From Simmondsia chinensis (taxonomy: Eukaryota; Streptophyta; Magnoliopsida; Caryophyllales; Simmondsiaceae), in contig JAGTTD010000022.1 in the NCBI GenBank assembly GCA_018398585.1, positions 8,161,501 through 8,225,500 of the forward strand: a DNA stretch of 64,000 bases, given 5' to 3'. A program made the position numbers and the translations under genes. The notes under the pieces were generated by a model. It was given only the letters and a program-made list of their open reading frames with translations. It did not search any database and was not told the DNA's origin. Positions 34,292-44,179 of this stretch are shown here, in pieces (positions within the stretch are counted from its first letter, which is position 1; every line of letters begins with the position of its first letter).

Positions 34292-35088
34292 GAGTCGGTT
34301 CTCAAAACAATGCTGAAAAATAAAAAAATAAAAAAAATAATGCCAAAAAATAAATAATTACCAATCTACTGTTGAACCGCATTTAGAAAACGCGGTTCAC
34401 TCCAAAAATAACCGAATTAATTTTTTTCAGTAATAAAACGCGTCTTAAAGACGCCTTTAATATGAAAATAAACCGCGTTCGCGGTTCATTTGATGATAAA
34501 CCGCGTCTTTAAGACGCAGTTCATATATGACTAAACCGCGTCTCATATCATTGTAAAAGACAAGTCTTGAAGTCAAGGACGCCCACGCTCGAAACGAATT
34601 CAAAATGAAATGGATGAAATGACTATACACGAAGGGTCACGCGTGGATTCTGTAAGAGAAAATGTCATAATGTATTGACATGCAAGATGAAAAAGGAGCA
34701 CGAGGCTCGGTTAGCAGCTAGTAGCAGTGAAATATATGACGATAATATTTATTTATGTTTCATTTTTTTGAACATTTATTTATGTTTTATTTATATTATT
34801 TTTTATATAGTAGTTTGTTATTTATGTTGTTTAATTCATAAAGCATTATAACCGCGTTTACTAAACGCGGTTCATATGATAGTAAACCGCTTTTTCTAAA
34901 CGCGGTTTATGCTCTATATAAATTTTTGTTCTTGATGCGGTTATTTTTTCATATAACCCCGTTTTTTGAACGCGGTTTAATATAACCGCGTTTATAAAAC
35001 GCGGTTCAACAGTAGATTGGTAAATATTTATTTTTTGGCATTATTTTTTTATTTTTTTATTTTTTAACATTATTTTTAGAACCGACTC
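34292..35088. mobile_element. Mutator-like foldback element with AACCGCGT hairpins
   Basis: 797 bp with long inverted repeats of about 110 bp, starting GAGTCGGTTCT and ending AGAACCGACTC. It is flanked by a perfect 9-bp duplication ATTTTTATT (34283-34291 and 35089-35097), the length made by MULE transposases. Inside are at least eight short hairpins of the form AACCGCGTTTA..AAACGCGGTT on both halves. The centre (34560-34740) is not palindromic and may be a relic of transposase or captured DNA; it has no long ORF. Confidence 0.8.
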
Positions 35089-35171
35089 ATTTTTATTCTC
35101 ATTATTAAATATTTTATATATCTAATTTTATAATAATTTTTTATTTTCGTCTTTTCGTGTTATATTTGTGC

Positions 35172-36253
35172 CTAGTAGTAGCTCTCTGCGTCTCTTCCCC
35201 CTCCTTGACACCGGTGGCGACAGTGGGGTTTCCCACGGCGGTTCTCATTTCTCCTGAGCCTTTCGATGCTATTAAGTAAGTTATGCTCCAATTACTCTAA
35301 TGTCAATCAAAAATTCATTGCATAGTTTTGGTATTATACTTGGCTTTTTCATCATTTACTTCGTTTGTAAATTGTAAGCTTGATTTACTTATCGATTAAT
35401 AATTTTCTTTTTTGAAATATTGGAAAAATTAGGGTTTTGAAAATAAGCAATTTTAAGTTGGGGTGAAAAGTTGGCTCTTTCCGCTTGCTCTCATCAAACA
35501 GTCTAATAAACCCTAAATTCAGGAGATTGGTTTCTCTCTTTTGCAAGTGTTCGTAGTTACCTCTAGAGCACATTAGCATTTGATGAAATTTCTGGTTGGA
35601 GCTTGATTACAGATTGTATTGTTTGAGCAATTTGTGCCAAGTTTTAAGATTTGGAAAATAAACCTTTCTGGGTTGAGGTCACAAGTCACTTCTTTTTGTC
35701 ACTAATCATGTGTCACGGTCGCAGTGTTGCAGAAGCGAGGTCTTCCTTATAACAGCAGCAGCAACAACAACAACCTGGTGCCTCGAAGAGGCTCCCACCA
35801 AGCTAGGGTCTAAGAAGGGTAAAACGTACGTAGTCTTACCCTTATAGGGTGTTACCCTTTAGAGAAGCTATTTCCAAGGTGTTCCTCACAACACATTGAA
35901 AACTATGTTGATCAGAGCAATTGTGTGGGTTCTTTTTAAGGAAACATGAGTTTCTTTTAAGCCTTAATGTTTGGAATAACGTGAATGAATAGCCATATAA
36001 TTACTTATTTTGATAGTACTTTGATAGTTTTTAACATCTAAATGCATTATAAATATATATGTAAATAAATAAAACACAATATGTATGCAGTATGGAGGCT
36101 ATTATAAAAAGTATGTTGCATAATGGACTTGATTGTGACTTTATGGTTGAGGTGGGGAACCTTAATGCATGGTTAGACATCTGTGCCAAGAAATTTGTTC
36201 CTGGTTTGGAAGTTTGTACTTCAAATTTTATACTTCCCGAATTTCAAATGTGA
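35172..36253 (+). CDS. Candidate two-exon gene fragment, unidentified
   Basis: An open stretch ending VGFPTAVLISPEPFDAI meets a strong donor (AA then GTAAGT at 35276). A second stretch starts after a TGCAG acceptor at 36090 and encodes MEAIIKSMLHNGLDCDFMVE to FILPEFQM, with TGA at 36251-36253. The phase agrees: AA plus T gives Asn, so the two parts would read on without a stop. No start codon is present in the first part; the foldback element ending at 35088 lies just upstream. A GT at 36250-36251 could instead be a donor to a further exon. I do not recognise the protein. The splice signals and phase are seen; that it is a gene is inference. Confidence 0.3.
35750..35870 (-). repeat. RTE/SINE-type 3' tail relic
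   Basis: The plus strand has AACAACAACAACAACCTGGT, then GGCTCCCACCAAGCTAGGGT, GTAAAACGTACGTAGTC and TTACCC. Reverse-complemented this is the (TTG)n-ended, GTAAG.CTACGTAC..GACCC tail seen in the LINE at 4480-4572. No coding part is attached. Confidence 0.55.
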
Positions 36254-37355
36254 TTTTCTTTTCTCTGGATAATTAGATCTGATTCTGATATGATCATACT
36301 AGAATCTATTATAAAACATATTTGGTTTGTCAAAAACCTCCGAAAATTGTGCTGTCAGTTGATGCAAAAGAGGAGGATGTAGCGATTTTAGAGACTTGAA
36401 TTGCAGTGAAATTTGTTGTTTTTGGAAGAACACAAACCCCTTTTTGTTTGCAATTTTTATCCATATGCCAAGACAAAGCTCCGTTAGTTGGTATTATGTC
36501 TGCATTTGATGATATTTTTTGTATCTTTCTTTAATATTCTTGTATTGCCTTTGACACATTCTCTCTCACGTTGTATTGTGGTTGGAGTTTTCTGATAAGC
36601 TTAATACGATGATAACCCTTAAGCAGAAATGGTTTTGCAATGTTTGACAGTAGCATTGATAACAAGCGTTGACTGTTTCAGCTTGTATGTTGTGCATTGT
36701 GGCCACCATTGGGAAAATAGCTAAAATACACAATTTCAAAAATGTGCAATAAATCACTAAGTAGAGACCTAATTTTTCCTTCAACATTTATTCATGCTTT
36801 AATGTGTAAATTTTCTCTTAACAAGTTGTTAGCTTCTGGTTTATTTACTGGACTTTAAGGTGACTAAGATGACGGAAGTTGTCGAAACTTAGGTTCTGTG
36901 GTTGGAGAAGTTCTCTTACATGCCGTTCTTATTGCTTGCTTACATGAATAAGTAGAGAAAATCTCGTATGGGAGAAAATTACTTCCTTTCAAGATATAGG
37001 AATTCATTTTCTTTTTCACCACTATTCCTACATCCTAATGCACACTGAGTCCCAAACCCTTCTCATCCGTGCCCCACCTCAAATGTGCTAAGCACCAGGT
37101 CCATACAAAATAATGCAATGAAATTTATTTTTAGAACTAGACATTAAAAAAGCTTTTGAAGAAAAAAAAATATTTTTAGTAAAAAGTTCTCTAGAGAGAT
37201 ATTTGCTGAATGAAAGATGTTTTTCGTTCAACCAAATAGAGTTTAATTGTGATAAATAATCATTGTTGCTGGTGATCCTTGATTGTCTCATTAGGAGAGC
37301 AGTGGAGTTTAGTCCATAGTTACAGGACTTAGAGCTACGATTCATGTACTAAGGT

Positions 37356-37491
37356 TAGATTCTTGTTTGGAACACGTATTAAGCTTAAGAGAAATGCTAT
37401 TCACCCATTGCTGGATTCATTTTTAGATTCTTGTTTGGAACACGTATTAAGCTTAAGAGAAATGCTATTCAACCATTGCTTGATTCATTTT
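37356..37491. repeat. 68-bp tandem duplication
   Basis: Two adjacent copies of a unit starting TAGATTCTTGTTTGGAACAC, at 37356 and 37424, nearly identical (CACCCATTGCTGG against CAACCATTGCTTG). The low divergence indicates a recent duplication. Confidence 0.9.
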
Positions 37492-37904
37492 GATAAGAAA
37501 GAATGCTTTTTTTGTTTGTTTTGTTCATTTGGGCTTGTGCAATAACTAGTTGGTTGATTGGATCTCATAAAGAGGAGAATGATGGACTCAGTTTTCTTAG
37601 TTTTATCCACTAGAGTACTAGAAATATAGAAAGTCAATTTTTTTCGTATATGCTTACCCATAATTGTGTTCTACAATGGTATGCTTTATCCCCTGTTTGG
37701 CAGCAGGGGAAAAGAGGGGAGAGAAAAAAAAAAAATTGGGGGGGTGGTGTGGTTTAGAGAATGGTAAGGGTAATAGGATTAAACCTTACCCCTATTTCAC
37801 TACTAATTTTGAGGGACAACTGGGGGTAATGGAGGGTAAAATTTAACCCCTATTTTCTTTAACCCCCATTTTGGGGTGTCAAGAGAGAAGAGAAGAAGAG
37901 AGAA

Positions 37905-37936
<32 letters not shown>
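37905..37936. repeat. 32-base poly-G run
   Basis: Uninterrupted G run after an AGAGAAG-rich stretch. Exact length is uncertain in any assembly. Confidence 0.9.
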
Positions 37937-37937
<1 letters not shown>

Positions 37938-38446
37938 GTGCCCGCACGGGGGGATAAACACGGGGGGATAAAATTTAAACAAATTTGGACAATTTTGTCC
38001 GTATTTTAACTATAATTCTGTTCACTCATGCGTTTATCCAATTGCTAAACAAGAGCTACATATTTACCCCTCTTTATTTAATATATTTAAATAGAGGTAG
38101 GATAATTTCTTACCTTCACCGTCTTTACCTCTCTTTATCCCTCTCTAACTCTCTCTACCCAATTTCATTTTTGGTTCATTTAATAAAATTCGGTAAAATT
38201 TAATATATATCTAATATATTTTCATAAAAATGCTCCATGCTTCTACCTTGGAAGCTTCTATTATTGTTTGCACTTTGGCTCCTCGTCTTGCTCCCAATTC
38301 ATACACCTATGGTCATTTGGAAGTTTCCTTTCCCCATCATTAAGTATGATCTGCTTGATTCTTACTATATCTAACGGTTCTCGTGGGACACAGTGATCTT
38401 GTGAAGACTCCCTGCGGTTGCTCGTCTTTCGACACCTCCAAAACCC

Positions 38447-39277
38447 ATGGGCCACAAGAAGTCCAGACGACAGAAGAACCCCCGCTTCCACCGAGGCCAA
38501 TCTAGCATTAGTTTTGACCTCTCGGGGGAGGGTGACTCCCTGCCATCCGATCACACCACAATGGAAGATGCTGATCCAAAGATCCCTAAAATCAACCTCG
38601 CTATGTGGGATTTCGGACAATGCGATGCCAAAAGGTGCACAGGGCGCAAACTAGCGAGATTCAACCTTTTAAAAGAGCTTCGTATAACTAGTGGGTTTGG
38701 TGGCATTTGTCTGAGCCCGGTTGGCACCCAATGTGTGTCGAAAGAAGACTACCCTCTAATAAAGCGGAAAGGATTAGCCGTTGTGGACTGCTCGTGGGCA
38801 CGGTTAGGTGACGTACCATTTATAAAACTACGATGTAGCGCTCCTCGGCTATTGCCATGGCTTGTGGCGGCGAATCCTGTTAATTATGGTCGCCCGTGCC
38901 AGTTATCTTGCGTAGAAGCCTTGTCAGCTGCTCTGATAATATGCGGGGAAGATGAAACTGCAAATATTTTGCTGGGAAAGTTCAAATGGGGGCATGCTTT
39001 TTTGTCACTTAACAAGGAACTTCTTAGGGCTTACTCTGAATGTCAAAACAGTGGTGAGATTATTTCAGTGCAGAATTCTTGGTTATCGAAACAAGTCCCA
39101 GAAGCTCCTCCTAGAGATCTGCAGGATACCGAACCCTCAGGTCAGAACCGTGAAGAGGCAGGTTCGTATGATTCGGAAGACGGGCTTCCACCGCTTGAGA
39201 GGAATATGAATCATATGAACTTGGAGGAAAGTGAAGATGAATGCGGATCGAAGGACAGTGAAGATGAAAGTGGATAG
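38447..39277 (+). CDS. TSR3: TSR3, 18S rRNA aminocarboxypropyltransferase
   Basis: An intact, intronless 276-aa protein. TSR3 transfers the aminocarboxypropyl group of S-adenosylmethionine to a hypermodified uridine (m1acp3-psi) of 18S rRNA, a late cytoplasmic step in small-subunit maturation. In order: a basic N-terminus (MGHKKSRRQK), the RLI-like N-terminal domain with LAMWDFGQCDAKRCTGRKLA (residues 51-70), then the DUF367 catalytic domain with VVDCSWA (112-118), LPWLVAANPVNYGRP (136-150), EALSAAL (157-163) and GHAFLSLN (182-189). The last 60 residues are acidic and low in complexity (EESEDECGSKDSEDESG), common in plant homologues. The start is the first Met in the frame and precedes the conserved basic stretch. 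No stop, frameshift or element interrupts it. Confidence 0.95.
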   Translation: MGHKKSRRQKNPRFHRGQSSISFDLSGEGDSLPSDHTTMEDADPKIPKINLAMWDFGQCDAKRCTGRKLARFNLLKELRITSGFGGICLSPVGTQCVSKEDYPLIKRKGLAVVDCSWARLGDVPFIKLRCSAPRLLPWLVAANPVNYGRPCQLSCVEALSAALIICGEDETANILLGKFKWGHAFLSLNKELLRAYSECQNSGEIISVQNSWLSKQVPEAPPRDLQDTEPSGQNREEAGSYDSEDGLPPLERNMNHMNLEESEDECGSKDSEDESG

Positions 39278-39926
39278 ATTGGATTATGCAGGAAGCTTGA
39301 AGAGTAGCTGATTCGGTGAAAACGATGGGAAAAGAAGTTTCGTTTTTCAGTAGGTTAGTGTTGATCGGGAGTTTTGGACCGAGGACTTCTTGTCTTAGGG
39401 CTTCAACCTTGGTAGAGTTTTATCACTAGATCAAGGCGGTGAAAACTACTATAGCTGCACTGATTCTATTCTACCATATTTTTGGTGAGATGCAATGCAT
39501 TCAGGTTAGTTCTTGGTTTTCTTTTTAATTTCAATTTTAGTTTTGTTTAAGGGAGGGCAAATGACATGGCTATATTAAACATCCTATATACTCAACACAA
39601 ATGTCATCTTTATCTTTAAAAAAAAAAAAAAAAAAATCAAGTGAAACTTGAGTACTAATATAGAAAATATAATATTGATTTAGAGTTCTACAGTGAGATA
39701 AGAAGTGTACCATTTTTATGGATTTTTGGAAAATATAATAATATTTTAATTTAAGGTTTTGCTAGCACAAAATATGTAATGGTACTGATGATGCACTTGT
39801 ATAAAATGTTGTGATATTCTTATTTGGAAAATTCATATGCTTATTTGGACGGGTCAGGCCCATGGCCTAAGTCAGCGGCTTGCTGTTGCACTTGGGCGGT
39901 GGCTGGTCTAAGATCACCTCAGAGTG
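39278..39926. other. TSR3 3' flank
   Basis: Probably includes the TSR3 3' UTR. A run of 18 A at about 39618-39635 and AT-rich sequence follow. Nothing else recognised. Confidence 0.5.
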
Positions 39927-39934
39927 GGAGAGTC

Positions 39935-40532
39935 TAGGGGTGTAATCCAAGCTGCCGAGTAGCTCGTTAGTGGTCCTATAAACTCGACTTGAACTCAAAT
40001 TAACCAAGTTTGAATACCAAAAGATACTCGATTAATAAACGAGTACGAGTCAACTAGTCCAATACTCAACTCAATACTCAATTATTTACTCAATTTGATA
40101 CTCGAATTGGTACTGGACTCAATACTTGACTCGGTCTTTAGCTTCATTTGGTATATAATTGAATCGCAATCAATAATTACTCGTGGAATGTGAGACCCCG
40201 AGTTTCCTATAAATGTGTCTTTTCTAAAACTTAGCTTTTGCAAGGGTGTTGGGTATATTGTGGTTTGTGGTTGTTTTTGTTAACATGTCATGTAATTGAT
40301 CAATTGAGTTGAGTTATGATTGAGTATAAGGAATAATATTCAAATGGAGCGAATATGTTGTTACCTTAATATATATAATAAACGAGTATTGAGTTAAGTC
40401 AAGCACTCGAATAGTTAATTGAGTATAAGCTCGAGCAAAATTAAATACTGGACTCGAGTTTAAGTTCGAGTACCAATATACTTAATCAAGCTTGAGTTGA
40501 GTACCAAGTTACTTTACTTGATTGCAACCCTA
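39935..40532. mobile_element. hAT-type non-autonomous element with ACTCGA-rich interior
   Basis: 598 bp, starting TAGGGGTGTAATCCAAGC and ending CTTGATTGCAACCCTA. It is flanked by GGAGAGTC (39927-39934) and GAAGAGTC (40533-40540), an 8-bp duplication with one mismatch. Both ends carry arrays of ACTCGA, ACTCAA and CGAGTA words; the middle (40150-40370) is ordinary AT-rich DNA. The termini are close to those at 4775 and 57618, but the array word is different. Confidence 0.75.
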
Positions 40533-40676
40533 GAAGAGTCCACCTTGTAACTTGTCACATATTGGAAAATTTATTATTACATTTTTTTTAAACACGAACT
40601 TATTATTAAATCAACATATTAAGGGTGGAAAATATGAATTATTTATTTAGTACTTCTTATCCATGAGCTCCCTCAC

Positions 40677-40873
40677 AGGGTTAGATTTAATCCTAAGCAA
40701 CTGCTTGAGGACCCTAAATTATAGGGGTTCCAAATTTTTGGGATTGTGATTTTTAAAGTATTAATTGTTAATATCAATAGGTTTTACTATTAAAGTTTTT
40801 ATAATTTCTTGTATATGAAGGGTTCTATTTGAAATTTTTGCTTTGAGGCTTCGAAAATTTCAGGATCGGCATT
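40677..40873. mobile_element. MITE relic related to 7773-7977
   Basis: The interior (for example TTAATTGTTAATATCAATAG and TTTGAAATTTTTGCTT) resembles the reverse complement of the 7773 element. Ends CAGGGTTAG and GGATCGGCATTG are degraded and I find no convincing TSD. Confidence 0.4.
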
Positions 40874-41814
40874 GCTCCGGTACATTTTCCATACCTTTTT
40901 TTTTTTTTTTTTTTTTTTACCTTAGGATGAATAATATACAGATATAGGAAATCTTTTGAATTATTGTTTAAAGTGAATTTGACTTTAAATTTTAATGTAA
41001 TAAAAAGTCATCAATATGTGTTTAGTGTCCAGACCTTTTAAATTGTCGTTTTGGTTAATTAATGTGTCCGTGCTTTCAAATGCTGCCAGAGTTTTAAAAA
41101 AGAATGAAGGAATATGTATAGGCAATGATATTGTCAGGCAAAAATACTAATATTAAGGCAATTTAATATTTTTAAATTAGTTTTTATGCTAATAATTGAC
41201 TTAACATTAGTATTTTTTGTGCTGGTAACATAAATTCCATATATATATAAGGAAATATGTTTGAGGAAATTGGAAGTTTCAATGGTTATGTTTAATTTCA
41301 AGCATATTTTTACCCCTTTAATAGTAATTATAATTTCATTCTTTTGTGGGACATGGAGGCTTGTTTCTTATCTTCATTGATCTATGTAGGGGGCATATGA
41401 GTCAAGCCTGTCTCGAGCTTAAGTTCTAGGGTTGAATCAAGGCTTGATGAGTTTGACTTATTGAGCATATTTAGTAACATAAATTATATTAAAATATGCT
41501 CGAGCTTGAGTTTCTCTAGGTCTTGTACCTCTTGGTCCCACTTGTTTTGAGATCAAAATGAGCTTTGTTGTTTGATCTTTATGACACTTTTGAGCTGGCC
41601 TGACTTCTATACATGTCCTTCAGTATGTTTATTTTAGAGATTTATTATTTGAAGTAATTTTTTAAACAATTATATCTTTTCGGAAATGTGATTAAAAAAG
41701 ATTCAAACTTAGATAATGTAGATGCTCGCATTATTTTCAAACCCCTTTGGCTCAAGCTCAAAAGTATATTCATTTTTCTAATTATTACCAAATATATCCC
41801 ACCTCACATAAGAC

Positions 41815-42283
41815 TAGAGGTGGCCAACAGGCCGGGTCGGCCGGGGCCCGAGAGTCCTCCTAATTAAAAAAAAAAAAAACTTTTATATTACTTTTACTTT
41901 GTATTTTTTGATAAATAAATTTGTACTTTTAAATATTAGGCTGCAAATGCGTTGTATTTGTACTTGTTACGTTATTTATTTACCATTATTTACTATTACT
42001 TATTATATATTTTATTTTATTATATATATTTAGTATTATTAATACTTGGGATAAAATATATTTGTATCTCATATTATTTATCAATGAATTATAATAATTT
42101 TAGTACAAAACGACTTTGTATTTTTTAAATTTTGTATTTTTTTTAAAGCTGACGAAAAACGGGCCAACCCGGGCCCGCCCGGCCCTGCCTTCACTGTAGC
42201 GGGCCCGGGCATGCGCCCTGGAGCCCTCCAGGCCCGGCCCAGCCTGCTACAGTGCTGGGCCGGTCGGGCCGTGGCCACCCCTA
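41815..42283. mobile_element. hAT-type non-autonomous element with GGGCCCGG array
   Basis: 469 bp, starting TAGAGGTGGCCAAC and ending GTGGCCACCCCTA, flanked by CATAAGAC (41807-41814) and CATAAGAT (42284-42291), an 8-bp duplication with one mismatch. Both ends are dense in GGGCCCGG and GGCCGGG words, strongly GC-rich against an AT-rich middle. No coding capacity. Confidence 0.75.
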
Positions 42284-42291
42284 CATAAGAT

Positions 42292-43416
42292 TAAGATTGG
42301 AAGCAGTTTTGTAAAAAAGTGTTTTTTTGATTGAAAAATATTTAGTTTTTACTTTAGTTTTTATTTTAAAATAAGAAATATTATTATTGTACTTATGTGT
42401 AAAAGTAGAAAAACTTATATTTAAAAGTAGAAAAAACAGCTCATACTTGTATTTAAAAGTATTTTTTTTGGGGGGCCAAACACTCATAAATCCTTAAAAA
42501 AAAATAAAAATTCTTTGATTTATTGAAAAAGAAGTTTGGGTTCATAGTTGAATGAAAGTAATCCCTTTAGAAGGTGGAAGGGATGTAGGCATAAATGGCG
42601 GGGAGTTGAATTAAAGCAGGCAGGCTTGCTTCCTAAGTGATGCGCAGATTTGATTTATTTTTATTTATCTATTTATTTATTTATTTTTAATCTTGAAAAT
42701 TTCATTAAATATGTAGAAGATTTAGAAGCCGGAGGTAAATTTGAAGATCAAACATTATGACATTATAATAAATTAAAGCTTAACAAAAGTTTGGTGTCCA
42801 ACAAAAATTGGCAAAATTATTCATCACTTGAATTGACATTTTATTTAATTGATTGAGTGCAAGCACCCAACCGTGCTGTTCAATTGACGTGCCACCAAAA
42901 ACACCCTTTAGTTATTTTTAGCATAGCAAAATTGTAGGTCATGGTGGAGATGATCGTGTTGTTTCTTCGCTTGACGCAAGTATGTTCAAGGCAAAGCTTA
43001 TATCATATTTCAAAATGCCATTTGAATCATAGTGGTTGGATTTCGATCTATTGTGTGTAACTCCATGAATAACAAATGGGTTCTATCAATAACGACTTTA
43101 TTGCAATCGATTGAATGCAAAGGCGAAGTGGCCAAATTTGGTTGGTTTGACTGTATGAATTTTGCCTTTTTTTTTTTTTTTTTTTGCCAAAAAGGTCTCT
43201 AATGGACATGACCATAACTTTTAAGGGTGGAAGACTTTTCGAATCATGTTATGTTAACAAGTAATGTATTCATGGGCTTAACATATACCTAAGTAACTTA
43301 GCTAATCAAATTTACAAAATCAATTCTAAAGATGAAAGATCTTGTTTCAAATAATTAAGTTAACGTTTCGTATCAATACAAAGTTGGTAACTATAAAGAT
43401 GAATACAGTCTCCCTG
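42292..43416. other. AT-rich spacer, nothing recognised
   Basis: Includes a TTTA-type microsatellite near 42655-42690 and a poly-T run near 43167-43187. No coding exon seen. Confidence 0.5.
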
Positions 43417-43772
43417 TTAGAACAAATCTACAAAATACTTGCAAAATTCTTGCAAACGGGTAACCAAAAGATCTTAGGTGTTGAGCCTATGTAATCACTT
43501 TTTCTAAGGTTTATTTCGTCATACGAAATATCCTCGGGGATACAACAACAGCCAAATATGAAGTGAAGATGTGTAGAGGGAGAGATTGAGAGAGATGTGA
43601 TGAGATTGAAGTTTGTTATTCAAAACACAGAACACAAGATCACACAAGAACACTTAAATACAATGTTCTTTCAATCTCTTTTTTCCTCTTGTGTTTTTAA
43701 TCAATTTAATTCATGCATCAAACCACATGAAATCTGAGAGAATATATATGTATGTGATGATGAGAGACATCC
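43417..43772 (-). repeat. Partial copia 3' LTR (R/U5 part)
   Basis: TGTTAGAACAAATCTACAAA onward matches 48061-48415. Similarity stops near 43772, where the right copy enters the palindrome-rich U3. Confidence 0.75.
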
Positions 43773-44179
43773 AATCACGCACAAAACGTACTCCCCGTAC
43801 ATACCCTATAACTCCCAGATCGACACATTTATGGCCTTGTGTCATGTACCCTTCGTAAGTGTTTCAGGGCCAAACCCTTAGTAAAAAATCACCTCTTTGA
43901 AGTGGCCAAACTTCAACGCACACTAAGGTGGACCTCATTGATCATGTCCCTACGAAGTGACATTCAATAAGTTCTAAAATCAGGTCCATTAAGAGCATTG
44001 GCTCATCCTCTTAGAATATCTGATGCAGGTATGAAGCACTTCACACTCGGGATGAAAAAAATTCTCATTTAGTGCTTGCAGTCACACAGATAACAAGTCT
44101 TTCTCATTGAACCCGAGACCTAGCGCCATACTAGGCGTTGAGTTGAGGGCCTATCATGGGTGACTAATAATGACAGGTT

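Larger units (their letters stand above)
36254..38446. other. Spacer upstream of TSR3
   Basis: AT-rich sequence without a recognisable coding exon. The part directly before 38447 presumably holds the TSR3 promoter and leader. A block at about 37680-37980 has repeated runs of G and C with TTACCCC and GGGGTAA words and may be a degraded MITE. Confidence 0.4.
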
